From positions 5,718,908-5,782,907 of the forward strand of contig JAJEKV010000075.1 of NCBI GenBank assembly GCA_021234155.1: DNA of 64,000 bases, given 5' to 3'. Position numbers and translations under genes: made by a program. The DNA is from Isoetes taiwanensis. Lineage: Eukaryota > Streptophyta > Lycopodiopsida > Isoetales > Isoetaceae. Below the pieces are notes generated by a model. That model was not told the DNA's origin and made no database searches. It saw only the letters and a program-made list of their open reading frames with translations. This document shows, piece after piece, positions 35,136 to 48,079 of this stretch (position 1 is the stretch's first letter; each line of letters starts with the position of its first letter).

Positions 35136-38100
35136 TTATTTTTGAAATAGCTGATCAATATGGGGCAGTCTGTGCCTGGAATTGATCACAGTATCATCCT
35201 TCTCTAAATGACGTGCTGTCTCTGACTCAGATTGAGGCCTGGCCAAAATCAGCAGCATTTCCCGCATTGCAGCCTGCACGTCCAACTCCTTTAATACCTG
35301 GATGTGCAATGCAGCTATGGATAAGGAACGCACCTGAACATGCCACATTGCAAATGAACCAGCCCCAATGTTAAAGCCGGGCCGTAGTGGGTCATCAATC
35401 CATAAAGAAGTAGGATGTGCATGTCTATCGTGAAGAAATAAACCTCCTGGGCTCCCGTCTGCGCCCTGCGAAAGAAAATCGATGTAGAAAGCCCTTTTAT
35501 TCTACAGAATCCTAATTTGCAATAAAACATCTATTCAAATTGGGCTGATGAATAAGAATACCTTCAAAACAAGTCGCATTTGAGAAAAATCCCAGCGACC
35601 AAAAAGATGCAAAAAGCCTATTAGCAAGAATCCAAGATTTGGGGACTTTGAGGAGTGCAATGATGAAATCAGCTCGTCAATACTTGTCCATGCTCTTCTT
35701 ATTATAACGTCTCTGTCCTCCAACGAGGGACCTATTTGCTCCCTCAACGAGGATATAAAATTTGAACTATTCTCAGCCTTCAATATAACTCCATCTGAGG
35801 CAGTGGATGTTGTATCTGATAAATTTGATGTGCATGAGCCATCATCTGATGATTCCAATGAATCTGCTAAAGATGATCCTCCTGACACATCTGACAATAA
35901 AGAGAGTTCACTTGAAGTGATTCCTGGAGTCTCGTTGCAAGATACTATACACTGCAACCAACCAATAACATAAAATAATAAGCGTTACATGTCATGACAC
36001 ATCGGCTTTCTTGATCATTAAGAAGTTATGCTATTTACTACCTATTAACATTGTGCACATCATAATCCATAGGCTTAATTTTATACATTTAATACGGTGA
36101 CAAATGAAGTGAAGAAACTTGGACTGACGCTGGAAATGCCCACTGATATTGCTATCCCACAAACATCTCATTGTACAAATTACAACATGAAACAAACTTT
36201 GTCTACAGATTATAAACTCTTCAACAGTGCAAGAAGCAATAGCAAGGAATGAACGAGTGAATAGAAGTCATATCCCACAATTCAACTTTGTGAAATAAAT
36301 TCCAGTGCTGCACCGAGAACAATCATAAAACTGATATACGTTAAGAAGCAGTTTTGTTCCATGTATCGGCTGTTAATACTATATGAACTTCCTTAGCTAA
36401 CCTAGCTAGTTAGAAGATGAGATGCATGCATTTCAATTCCCCTCTCTGGCAAAATAACCACTGTGTTAAGTGACGGTCCATGTTTCTGCCAAAAATTTTC
36501 CGGATTCTGTCTTCGTAATAAGAAATCCTCCAACTTGCTATCTCATGATGGCATTAAAATTAGCAATCCACAATGATAAATGCATTAATCGCTATCGTTA
36601 ATGGCTTTTTCTGCTAAAAGGATCACTATCGTTAATGGTTCTAAAGAACCTCTAATTTTGATGACCAGCACAAACTTCAAATTAATATAACTGACATATA
36701 TCTCTATAAAAACACCTTTAGACAATGAATACAGAACCTAGGACAGGCATATATCCTACAGATATATCCTACAGAGCAGTGTAACTTCATGGACTGAATG
36801 AAATGCTTGAGACTCGAAAAACCTTCAATTATGTCATGTTGGTAGCATGTTCTCAAATGCTCCCTGTTCAGTGGTAGCAATTGAAAATTGCAAAGCTATT
36901 TTTCTACTTCACCTAGGTGCGTTCTCTCAACAGGAAGCCATTAAACACAAAAAAGATTTTCAACAAGTCATAGTCAATTCTCTTTATTAAGCAGTAGAAT
37001 CTCCGTTCCAAATTTGATTACTTTATCTTGCAAGAGTCTAATAAGGACACTTGTATGCATTATGATCTCATATTTTCTGTTCACTATACAACCTTTCAAA
37101 AAAGGTAAGCCACATTATTTTCTGTTAAATCCGTTTTCAGATGCAAAAAACCAGAATCACAATAATGCTGAAGATGGAGGGAGGGAGGGAGGGAGGGAGG
37201 GACCTCTAAATAGAACACCAGCATCAAAGTTAGTGAATAAGAACCAAGCCCTCCGGAATAGACATCATTGAGCCCCCGATGATGCAGATATGCCTTCATC
37301 AATAGAACCTGTTTAGGTAAGCAATAAAAGCACATTTAGCTTCTTGCGTAACAATAGAAGCCATTTACATAACAACTACCCACCAAAGGTGCCAACGCTG
37401 GAAGTTGGTGAAGCTTTCCAATGACATATTCCCTCGCGACAACACCATTGTGCGGGCGTCTCGTGGAATCAAGATTTTTATTCGGGGACTTGCAGGAATC
37501 AGTAAAGCCAGATTTGGATCCTAATGTAACATCAATAGCAACAGACGGCAAGACAGATAAAGCCTCAACTGCCGGCAGTCGGGGTCTGCACCGTAGCTTG
37601 ATAACAGGCATGGATGCCGTTTCTATTGAAGATATATATTCACACCACTCATAGCCTTTGAAGGAAGCTGCAAGCATGCGGATTGGGGAAACCATTTGTA
37701 TACCTGAGGAAGATGGTACATCCACTACCACAACATCTACGTCACTATGTGGGAGACACAAGCCAGTAGCAAAAGAACCAAAAACCTGGAAGAGAAACCT
37801 AGATATTCTTAATACATAGTATGTAATAACATACTGCCCATGTGAAGCCATCAAACCTTGACAGAACAAATTATTAGAAAATCCTCAAGTCGTAGCCTAT
37901 TAGCCTGAAAAGGTTCTAGGCTGACAATTAAAAGCGATTACAGTACAAGAGGAAAGAAAATAATCGTGGTGGCATTGATTATGAACTTAAATGCACAAGT
38001 CAGAGTAAAACAAAATACAATCATCGCTTCAACCATTGACTTGCTGACTTACCTCTACGTCAGCAATAGGCCAAAGTTGCTTTACTGCTTTGCGTATACA

Positions 38101-40869
38101 ATTGACAGCCGCTTCGGCCTGAGTTCGTGCATGAATTTTTGGACGTGCTGTCTTTGCAAACTCCAAGATTTCAGAATGAAGTGCTTCAAAATTTTCCGAC
38201 AATGCTGGGGAAGGTAATGATAAGCTTGCAGATCCGGAAGATGGAAAAGCATGAACTAATAATGTCTCTCCCCAACTTCCCTGCTGTATAGGGTTAAATA
38301 GTCCAGTTTCTCCTTCAGCAAGAACCCGTGGTAGAGGCGGGAATATTTGTCCTCCATTGACAACTTCTGTTATCGCAGAACCTTGACAATATTCACTATA
38401 AGGCAGATGGTTAATGCCAGAATGAGGGGACTGTGGCGGGTGGACATTAAGGGACGATGTTGGAACATTCACAGCCATAAAACTTTGAACTAGCTGCAAC
38501 TGCAAAACTGGCAAAGAGACCTGCTGTCCAACTTGTAGCCGTTGCTTTGCTATTTCTGGACCACTTTGAGATTCGTTATTCTTTGGATCATTAACATGCC
38601 TCCGCAAGTCCCCGGAAACTTTTAATGGTGCTTGAGAAGTTTTTGTTTTAGGAGACCATTCAGAGACCTTTCTATCATAGTTGCTGGGCTGCTGCTTCAA
38701 CGGTGTTCCAGATAATAACAGGGCACCAAAATGCGGTTCAGTCAGACGCAATGGGCTGTTGCTATTTATAGCAGGATCGGGATCATGAAGACGGCCCAAA
38801 ATTTCTGCAGCCTTTTCATGACACAATGTTGCCTGGTTTAGGTTGTCACAACCAAATCCTTCAGCATTGCCCCGAGAATTCAATTGCTTAGAGCCAGTAA
38901 ATGTCGCCACATCATTGGCCAAGAATCCTTGAGCCTGTCCTTGTTCATGAGAGTCTTTGTCAACAGGGAACTTCTTATAACCATTTGGACTGCGCAGAGG
39001 TAATTTTGTTGTGCCATTGGATTCTTCTCCTATGGAATGATGAGAACCATTTTGGGGGGAAGTAGACATTCCGGCTTTGAGAGCAGCTACATAAGATGAA
39101 ATCCCAGGGCAAGCTTGAGATGAGTTAGTAACTTCAAAATCCCCTGCACCATTCTTTGATTCACTTTCGATCCTGCTGTTGTTTGAGTGACCATTACTCA
39201 ATTCAATAGCAGATTTGAATATGTTACCATTATTGGCATGCTCTCTAACATCTGTGCCAATAACTAAAGGCACAAGCTGTGAACTTTCCGAACTCGGAAC
39301 AGAGGCCCATCTATCCATGTGAGACCTCCATGTCTCTGCAAGGTCAGCTCTTCCCACTCTTCCTTTGCTATAGATTAACCCATCATCACCCTCAACTTTT
39401 CCATTATTCAATGTAGGAAAGTCTCCAGTGCAGCTGAATGGGTCCACAGCAGTGCCTCCTCTTCGTCGTTCACTTGAAGGTACAAGGAGCTTGGGACCAA
39501 CAGGTGAGCGCCCCAGCTTGTTTCTAGCTTTCACCCTTTCCCACTCATTCCCAACAATTTCAATATCCGTGCCAAGCCTGCCGACGTTGGATACACCAAA
39601 CAACTTTAGTAACTCTTCTGTCTGCAAAGAAGCATTTGTTATGTACAATAGACCGCCCGTAATAAAATCAATTACTTGCTATTCATGTCTTACTTCAGAA
39701 TGAGAAAGCTCCAATCTGAACTTCCGACCTTCATAGTGAAACAATAAGGGCCTGAACTTATCCTCTTCAAGTGGGGGTCTGATCTCCCTCACACGAACTC
39801 TTACCTACATACAGTTCTTAACACATGTAAGGGATGGTTGAATAACAAAAATAAGTGCAAAACTACCCTGTATAGTCACTTTATGACCTGTGCAGGAAAC
39901 CTAGATGACGGTTCCATTTCGCTCCTACACTCTTTGTTTTCCCATGCCAAGGGTTCCAGATTCATGCCCCCATCACTAGATGCCTAATAGAACCACTAAC
40001 AAGTATCAAATCAGATTGCTCAATTATCACACCGATATGGTCATGGCAGCATGATGACAGACCTCAAATACCCCATGCAAACATCGCGTTGTATAGTTGT
40101 ATAGAAACAGTGGTAGCCCTGGTTGTATGGCCTTCACAGCTTCCTGATAACTCTTTGGCAGCCCTGAAAATAAATTTTTATCACCAAGTAGCAAGATGCA
40201 TGAGCAAGCATTAAATTATACATTGGCAAAGTGTAAAGTAACATCAGCTTCTATTTATATTAAAACGATTAGAATTCAGTAAAACTTAGCTTGTTATAAG
40301 TAGCTCACTCACAATTACCATTCTTTAGAAGTAATGCATACTCCATACAGAATCCATAGGTTACGTGTATAACTTTGGGTACTGTGGCTCAGCTAATTTA
40401 ATCACACATGGTAAGTTAGGGCCAGATACCCTATCAGTATCCCATGGCAAAAGAGCAATTCACATTGGCAGAATTGATCGTGTAAATAAAATGTTGTTTG
40501 TCATTAATGTCAAGGGTTTTTCATAACCCACCATCCAGATGCAAAAGCTATTAAGGATTTCAAATAAGATGTAAAAAGTTTGAAACTTGCAAATTCTCAT
40601 CGAAATTCTATCGCGACCCATCGAAACCCCAATTCACAAGAATTTAGTTCACACTTAACAATTGACGGAAACACCGACACCTTAGAATCCACGAATGATG
40701 TAATCAAAACGGATCAATCAAGGATTAAGAACATACCAAATAGACGCCTGTCAAAATCCTCGGGCATGGTCTCGTTGCTACAAACAAATATAAAACCACC
40801 AAGCGGTTCATTAAGCCTGAGCATCTCTTCTAAAGTTGAACGCCGGTCTCGCTTATCAGAATTGGGCAT
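35136..40869 (-). CDS. DCD domain fused to TRF4/MEE44-like nucleotidyltransferase, nine exons
   Basis: Exons, with GT-AG borders and continuous phase: 40869-40737, 40163-40063, 39983-39901, 39799-39694, 39621-38053, 37785-37384, 37308-37204, 35951-35562, 35465-35136, about 1072 residues. Residues about 21-150 form a DCD domain (LGGFIFVCSNETMPEDFDRR, FGLPKSYQEAV, PGLPLFLYNYTT, GVFEASSDGG, FRPLLFHYEG). Residues about 150-640 are Ser/Asn/Gly-rich. The catalytic domain starts at residue 665: GSFATGL, SDVDVVV (Asp 679, 681) and AIDVTLG (Asp about 749) supply the metal-binding triad. GLNDVYSGGLGSYSLTLML and LGFLLIGFLHLFGRWDF are PAP-associated, then WIDDPLRPGFNIGAGS. The family adds nucleotides to RNA 3' ends; DCD domains occur in plant stress and cell-death proteins. 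The C-terminus after MWHVQ is less certain. The donor after exon 7 is weak (GTCCCTCC). Confidence 0.88.
37172..37203. repeat. GGGA microsatellite at the exon 7 splice donor
   Basis: About seven GGGA repeats on the plus strand begin inside the first bases of the intron after exon 7 of the nucleotidyltransferase gene, so repeat-length change would alter the donor context. Confidence 0.85.
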
Positions 40870-42230
40870 TATACCAACTTATGGAATGGGTAAAGCCTCC
40901 CTCTCTCTTCCTGCACTTCATATCCGCGTGCTTTCTCCCTCCCTCTGCCGCTCTACACACAAAAGGGAAGAAATACAGATACGTATATAGTTTGAATATA
41001 CGGCGTGTTGTTTTATTCTCCCCAACAGCCACATAATAGAATGCCACGTTTGGTTGTGCCTGGTCATCCGGACAGCTCTAAAAATTCTCTTTTACTTTAT
41101 TGAAATAACATCTACTTATCTTTATGCTCTACGACGTTATCAAAAATTCATTGGACCATTGGATTGAGGCATGTTACATATGATATTCCGTCCCATGGCC
41201 TTTCGGCCCTTGAATGCAAGTCAAGATGGGGTCAAATCCACCCCATTTGACTCACCCCTTTAACACAAGAACCATCCCATGGTTCGATATTCATGATACC
41301 AGAATATTCTAGCAGCACTTATGACCATCAAATTACCATGAGCCTGGGGTGTCCAAAATGTGTGGCCTCGGCTGCGGGCCTCGGCCTTACGTGCCAAATA
41401 CCTGGCCTCGGACGTACAGCCTCGGCCACGCATTTTTGGTTATCAGCCTTAGCTAGACCGATAACCTTACCTTATCCTTGAATCCTGGCCCAACTCCTTA
41501 TGCCACTTTCACCTCTCCTTGCTTCTGTCATCTCTCTTCCTTTCCTGTAACAAATCCGGCTACCTTGTAACAGGCCGCCACCTTCTTTTGATTCAGCTCA
41601 TGCCACCATGGCCAGGCCACGTGGCAGCATCCCATCGGTCAAGCGATTCTGCCGGGAGAAGATCAGGTCGTCTGTAGCAACCAATCTCGGTAGTCCCGCT
41701 GCCCCATATATCATGGCTGAACCACGATGGTGGTTGCCCCAATTAAGGGGTGCTCACCCTTTTTATTTCCAATAGTTCTATAACCATTAAATGTATTTAT
41801 TCCATACATTGCCTTCTTAACTCATTGAAGGGAAATAAATCCTAACACACCAACATGATTCCCATGCTCATCCAAGCATAGCAACCATCCCACACAAGGA
41901 ATGCCTGCTATGCCCAGGGGACGAAGCCCACTAATACATCAAACAAGTTAGCGCTACTATGAAACATCAATAAAAAGTGACTTAACAAATGATGTCAAAG
42001 TAATTTCAGTTCAGCGGCAATTATTAACACAGCATTTTGCATGAGCAGCATCACCACAACCATACATTACCTAAAAACAAACTGTACAATGTGTTGAAGG
42101 AGACTCAACCAAGCCAAGGAAGTTGAGCTCCCCAACACAAGTGCACTCCTGCAAGCACAACAATAAACATCCACATCGACGTGGATCACAAGCTCACATA
42201 CAAATAACAAAACATAAACAACTAGTTCAT
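40870..42230. other. 5' flank and intergenic sequence
   Basis: 40900-41000 is a CT-rich leader-like stretch upstream of the start codon. 41340-41440 has repeated GGCCTCGG motifs. No gene recognised further on. Confidence 0.35.
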
Positions 42231-42233
42231 GGC

Positions 42234-42350
42234 TGAGCCACTCTATGCATGCCTTATGACCGCATCTAACTGATCTCCTGAACAAGCCGAGCCACTCTGC
42301 GCATGCTTTATGACCGCATCTAACTGACATATCTCCTGAACAAGCAACGC
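42234..42350. repeat. Two-copy repeat, period about 58 bp
   Basis: GAGCCACTCTATGCATGCCT and GAGCCACTCTGCGCATGCTT head two units that continue through GACCGCATCTAACTGA and CTCCTGAACAAGC, with a small indel. Confidence 0.8.
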
Positions 42351-42683
42351 TCTTGCAAGGCTCATATGAGAGCGCAGCTTGTGCAACTCAGAAACTCAGA
42401 CACCCAAGTGCTCCCACTGCACAACAGATGTGGAACTATCAATGGACATGTAGAATGCCCTGAGCTGCCGCCTGAGCATACGGAGTGATGCTGCAGTCCT
42501 ATGCGCCTCAGTGCCCACCTGAATGACATTGTTAACAAACTCCTGAGAGGAGAACGCTGCCTTTGGCTCAGCTGGATACACAATAGGGTGGGATGGATTC
42601 ATCTATGGCAGATGAAATCAAAGATTGTGGCAAGGATAAAACTGGTTGCTCCACACCAAGAACTAGGTCCAGATCACCCTCCA

Positions 42684-43440
42684 TTACTCCTGCAGCTGTA
42701 CAACAAAGAAATACATGAAAACAATAAAATTGAATTGTACAATCAACACCCAAGCAACTCTATAAACCAACGGCCATCGTATGATCACCCTTGTGAAGGG
42801 GATGTAATCCACACCAGGCTCAAGTATCACCACATCAGGGCTATCAGCACTGTAAGAAGCATCATGTATGTCCTCAAAATTACTATCCTCCTCATCAGCG
42901 GGAATAGCGTCATCCCAATAACGCCTACGCCCAGGCCTATTCCTTTCCACTGGCACAAAGCCTGCTGACAAACCAAATAAGATCGTCCTCATGTCGGACG
43001 GCACGCAGTGGCTAGGATTTAGCATACGCTCCAAGCTTCTCGAACACGGTGCTCATTGATATGAGCCGTGTTTGAAGGTATGACCTAGGAGCTAGACAGA
43101 GTAAACTTCCCAGATCGAATCATCGTAGCCAAGGTATACAACAGGCTGGCAGTCAGCCTACAATTGCCATGGTAATTGACAAAGTGTGCAGCTCTATTCA
43201 AAAGATTCTTATTGTCAAGAACGACAAGGTTCTTCATATCACTAGCCCCCCATCTCAAATACAGGTCTTTTCCTTTCTCAATAGCAGCTTCAGTGACATT
43301 AAGTAGATGGCAGATATAGTGGACTACCAGTATCTTTCATGCAATACCCAATCATGCCTTCAAAGCAATGTGGACTTTACCAACATCTTTTATGCAATAC
43401 CCAATCATGCCTTCAAAGCAATCAAGCGACTGTTCTTAAG
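42684..43440 (-). pseudogene. Transposon-type coding relic, family uncertain
   Basis: Minus-strand frames include FEGMIGYCMKDTG, a motif I associate with repetitive transposon-encoded proteins of non-flowering plants, and an acidic stretch DAIPADEEDSNFEDIHDASY. Frames are short and interrupted, and the FEGMIGYC-encoding segment is itself duplicated (units from 43339 and 43392, period 53). It is a degraded repeat. I cannot name the superfamily. Confidence 0.35.
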
Positions 43441-45810
43441 GGTCTTGCATACCAGAATTATGCCTGCTGGCTAAAATCCTTCTTTATAGCATTATTCATG
43501 GCCCTGGGGCTCTTGAACCGGGCTCTGTAGACAGCCTGGCAGTGCAAGTGATCCACACTTGCACCACGCTCCATGGCCACGGCTCCAGCCAGGCATCTTC
43601 AGTTGCAAAAATCAACAAGGGCATCATAGAAGCTTGTGGATACATCTTGCCCAGACAGACCCAAGGTCACGCTCACATCTATGGCACTCCAATCCTGACC
43701 AAGAGAAGGACCAGCAGAAGCCCTCCAATATGAGGCTCTCTAGAAGAAGACCCAATTTTCAACGAGCTCAGAGAAGGAGGCATATAGCAGGCAACACCCT
43801 TCCCATTCCTCACTGCTCTCTTCAAAGACATCACAGAAAAAAACAAGCAATAGAGATGGCTTATCTGTAGCTGAAGTCGGCTGACAGAAACCTGGAGTTG
43901 TACTTGCGAAAACTCTAGCCGATCTTTGCTTATAGCAGAGCAACGAAATATACCCAGCCAAGAATAGTCACCCATCTATGCCTTCGCCATCTGCGCCTTC
44001 CCCATCAGCTGACCACGTGAAGACAACCAGTTTCGACCAACGGAGGCCCAGATTCGAGCCCTGGATTCTCTTATTTGGAATCCAGGGTGTCAGCATCATC
44101 TTCTACGGTATCTACATACGAATACGAACAACAACCATGCAGAATCTTAAGTTATAATAATACCGTTCTAATTCTGGCCAGATAATGATGTGACAGCGTT
44201 TATTTAGGTGCTTCCTTAGAGTTTGCACAATCAATTTTGTATTGCAGGAGAGTGTTCTTGCAAAGGCTGGGAGTAAAATTTCGATATGGTATTGTATATG
44301 AAATCGTATGCCTTACCTTTTTCCTCGACCTGCATTTCTTATACATCATAACTTGTATGTCATATGAAGCCCAATTTATCTTATAACCTTTGGGATCAAC
44401 CAATTCTTTAGGGCAATTTTTCCATGCAAAGACATAAGCAACATGTTTTCGTATTTCATTATTACAAATGCCATTTGGGTAAACACTCTCAATAAGCGAT
44501 CCAATTTTCCCTTCAGATTTGATTGAACAAAAGGATCCTTGATTGCCGACTTTGCATTGAAAGAGTTCCTGCCAAATGGATTCCCATTATTCCTTTGTAT
44601 TTGATTTGCTAGCCAATTGTACTTCAAATGGGGTTGCAAGCCCTCGTTTGAACAAACCATGCATCTCAACAAGATTCTCAGCTGTTACTACCTCCTACCA
44701 TTTCGCTCGATTGATGAAAATTAGTTCTAGATAATGATTTGGGAAACTTTGCTAAACAAAAACAGAGCAAATTTTGAATGTTGATAAAACAGAAATTTGA
44801 GGGGAAGCTTTACGTGCAAGAATCGAGGTCAAGGTAGTGTGACGTACTAATTACGAACGATCACATTTTTTTTCTTGACCACAAGTGCTTTAGGAGCTAA
44901 GCGCTTTTGCAGTTTTTTTTGGCTATCATCACCATATTTACACCCAGTTATCACATGTGTTTATCCGATAATTTCTATCTATAATGCTCATATGTCAACT
45001 GAATAATAGCTTGCTAAATAATGATTCAATGATTCATGTTGGGGCAATATCACTTGAACTTTGAAGTCTTCTATAGCTCAAGGAACCTAGGATTATGTAA
45101 AAGTTACACCTAATAAATATTAAATGAATTATATGATCCAATATTAGAGCAAGCGATGGATGAAGGACTACATCTCATGTTTATGTTAGGTCAAACGTTA
45201 ATGTCTGCATGGAAGTAATCCAAAATCAAAATGAGTACTTTAAATAATGTGAAAAGCTAACTACAAATAGTTATAGGTTTCCAGTTTAAGAAGAAAAGGG
45301 AGAAAAAAACCAAATAAAAGCATATGCTTTGCAGTAATAAAAGGAGACAAGGTGTTAATGCACAAGGGGTTGCTCTCATGGGGACGAGATGTTAGTAGAA
45401 ATGTTTGCTATTGGTTTTGCAAAATACATGCTTGCAATTGCAAAATACCGCAGCTGCGAAATAAAATGCAAGTTTTTTACATCGTAAAGGAACATTAGAA
45501 TTAGAATGTAGTAGAAAATCTAATGGTGATGGGACTTTCTTCTTTTGCTTCCCCTCTCCTTGCAACGTTTAGTCTAACCTCATATCTTTCTTCCCTATGT
45601 CTAAAGAGTAACCTAACGCTTTATACCCTTCTTTGTGCATTAGATCAAATCCAATTATAGTACACTCAATCCAACCAACCCAGCCCAATTCGCCATTGTT
45701 ATTGCGTATTCTTACTAGATAGATTGATATCATTTGTACTCTTGCTCACTTAACGGTATTATATGCCCTATATCATGGATGTATCGCTGACAAAGGAGAA
45801 AACTCTTCGG
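43441..45810. other. No recognisable gene
   Basis: Short frames only. A B-box-like CAGGGCTCGAATCTGGGCC on the minus strand near 44060 hints at another Pol III-derived repeat. The rest is AT-rich intergenic DNA. Confidence 0.35.
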
Positions 45811-45880
45811 GGCATGGTCTAGTGGTAGGACCTTAAATTGCCACACCCGAGGTCACGGGTCCAAGTGCCAATATTGGTCT
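45811..45880 (+). mobile_element. tRNA-derived SINE-like head
   Basis: GGGGCATGGTCTAGTGGTAG gives an A box, and about 35 bases on GGTCACGGGTCCAAGTGCC approximates a B box. Similar phrases recur at 45880-45925 (GGTCTGGTAATAGAG, GATCACGGGGTAATGG), so the head seems partly duplicated. The acceptor ends do not pair, so it is not a tRNA gene. Confidence 0.5.
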
Positions 45881-45927
45881 GGTAATAGAGACCTTAAAAT
45901 CCATTACTCGAGATCACGGGGTAATGG

Positions 45928-46222
45928 ATGACAAACTTATCTTGTGATAGGGACCTTAAATCCACGATATGTACTAGATAATCACATGCAAGCAGCTCTT
46001 GGTATTGGTATAAGATATTACAGCTAGGTAGTGGATTGGCTTCCATGTGATACATAGAATGTGATGACGCAACTCTTGGTATTCAAATATGACAAACTTA
46101 TCTTGTGATAGGGTCCTTAAATCTGCGATATGTACTAGATAATCACATGCAAGTAGCTCTTGGTATTGGTATAAGGTATTGCAGCTAGGTAGTGGATTGG
46201 CTTCCATGTGATACATAGAATA
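45928..46222. repeat. Two-copy repeat, period 161 bp
   Basis: ATGACAAACTTATCTTGTGA begins units at 45928 and 46089; each runs through ACTAGATAATCACATGCAAG and GCTTCCATGTGATACATAGA with few differences. It follows directly on the SINE-like head and may be its body. Confidence 0.85.
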
Positions 46223-46379
46223 GTTCGACCAAATGGCATGGCGCCATTTGGCTCCAAATATTGCCAACATTTTTTTTTTGTACTAAATGACGCCATTTTT
46301 ACTTGTTTATTGCTTGTTTTTCTTTTAATTCATATATTCTAAAAAGTGTCATGTTGCTTGAAACAGGTTCAATTTTCCC

Positions 46380-48079
46380 TTGTACAACCTATTCGTCGGA
46401 AGGACAATTGTTGCCCGGGGCCATATTTTGAATAGAACCACTCTTTATGGCAAGGAAATAGATCCTTTCAATGTAGCAATTGAGGTCACGGAGTCCGTGA
46501 TCCCATCGACGGAGCTTCCAGTCCCTTGCGGCGGGGCAGATAACATTGGTGAAGTAGTAGGCACATTCATTCAGTGGCCTAAGAGGGATGTAAAACATGT
46601 TGAGTGCCTCTCAAGTGAAGATACGTCTTTAGCAACATCCCTCAATTTGCGCTCTTCAGAAGAGGATTCATCTAGTAGTCCACCATCTGTCACTAGCCCG
46701 CCGGACATCAGTTTCACTGCTCACTGTGGTGAACCAAGCAACACTGCAATAAATGAAGAAGACGAGATAGTAGAGGAGATTGGAGGTCATGAGAATCTAG
46801 GTGCCAGTCTTGGTCTCAGGTTGTTTAAGCCTGAAGATGAGACGGTCTACTACTCCAGAACATATCTACTTGGTTTGCCATGCTATATTCTTCACTCCTG
46901 CATTAGATCTAAATATTTGGAGGCGAATATAGTCTTTACTAATCCTCATGAGGTCATGTCATGCTTGTGCAGAGAGGCCTCCAGCTATCCTGGGAGAGCT
47001 GTGATGTTTTGCTTTGTGATGGTAGGATAGTTTCACAACATTTACAAGCTCGAGCTGCTCTCGAAGAGGATGACTTAGATTTTGAGTGCCTGGAAGTTGA
47101 TGTTGAGAAGCAATTCAAGAGGAAAAGGAAATATATATATGTGAAGAGGGTCAGGAGGGAACCAAAGGGGGATAGCAAGGAGGAGAGGATGTCTGCTTCC
47201 AAGTCAATCAAGAGTGCTCTAAAATCAACATGCTGCAAGGATGAATACATCAAAAAACTGAGCCGAGAACAAGTATGTGCCTTAAGCAAAGAATTTTATT
47301 CTCAATGAAGCAGTGCAAGGATTACGCTTATTTTTGATGTGTTGAGTGTAACTTATATAGGGCAGTCGGAGGCGAAAGTAGTGGTCTCTGGAGTGGACTA
47401 CTGTCAATTCGCATGGCGCGTGGCTTTAGGAGTTGCTCAGTCTACATTTTATAGTTGGAGGAAGAGGTTCGAGTTAGGTGGAAAATGGGCAGAGCATGGT
47501 AATACAGGCTCTAAGAAGCCTAGACCTGTGACACTAGCTACAGAAAGTGTGCTTGATACCTTCATTAGTGAAAATGCGGAGAGCATTCCACATAGAAGCA
47601 AAAAAGAAAAGGATGATATAAGGGAGAATGTTCGCAAACTTCCTTCCATCCTTAATAAGAAGAGCATACATAAGGAAGTGGGTGTTGTGGTGGAAGAATT
47701 GACAGGAAAGAGTGTAACCTTGCTTTCTTTTTACAATATTTGGAAGAAAGAGTTTCTAGACGTCAGCATAGCAAAAAATACAGCATTCTCCAAGTGTAAC
47801 ATATGTGTAGTCATCAAGCAGAAATTGGAAAGAACAAAAGATACAAGGGAGAGGCGCAACCTTTCAATTCAACGGCGGGCACATATGTTGGAACAACATT
47901 CCTGTAGGAGTCAATATTGGCATTGGCATGCATTATCAGATCATTTACCAGAAAGTCACCTTTGCATAATACATGACAAGATGGATCAGGTCAAAACACT
48001 CACACTAAGAAGTCATCATCTCGCAAAGTCTATTTGGAGAGGAGATAGCTTGAAGAGCAGCTTGACAGGAGCAGGGTAG
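46380..48079 (+). pseudogene. DNA-transposon gene remnant, N-terminal part
   Basis: Frames 46380-47030, 46961-47308 and 47339-48079 lie end to end. The last two are the same frame, split by a TGA at 47306. The first contains FVGRTIVARGHILNRTTLYG and NIGEVVGTFIQWPKRDV, resembling the DUF8039-like domain of plant CACTA-related proteins. The third contains GVAQSTFYSWRKRFELGG, a helix-turn-helix-like segment, then CNICVVIKQKLE and CIIHDKMDQVKT, as seen ahead of the catalytic part in DUF7869-type proteins. It probably belonged to one transposase with 50850-51855 or 57943-58441. Stops and a frame change show it is dead. The superfamily assignment is tentative. Confidence 0.55.

Noticed and set aside
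45811-45880. Functional tRNA gene on the plus strand
   Set aside because: The ends do not form an acceptor stem and the body continues into a repeat, as in a SINE.
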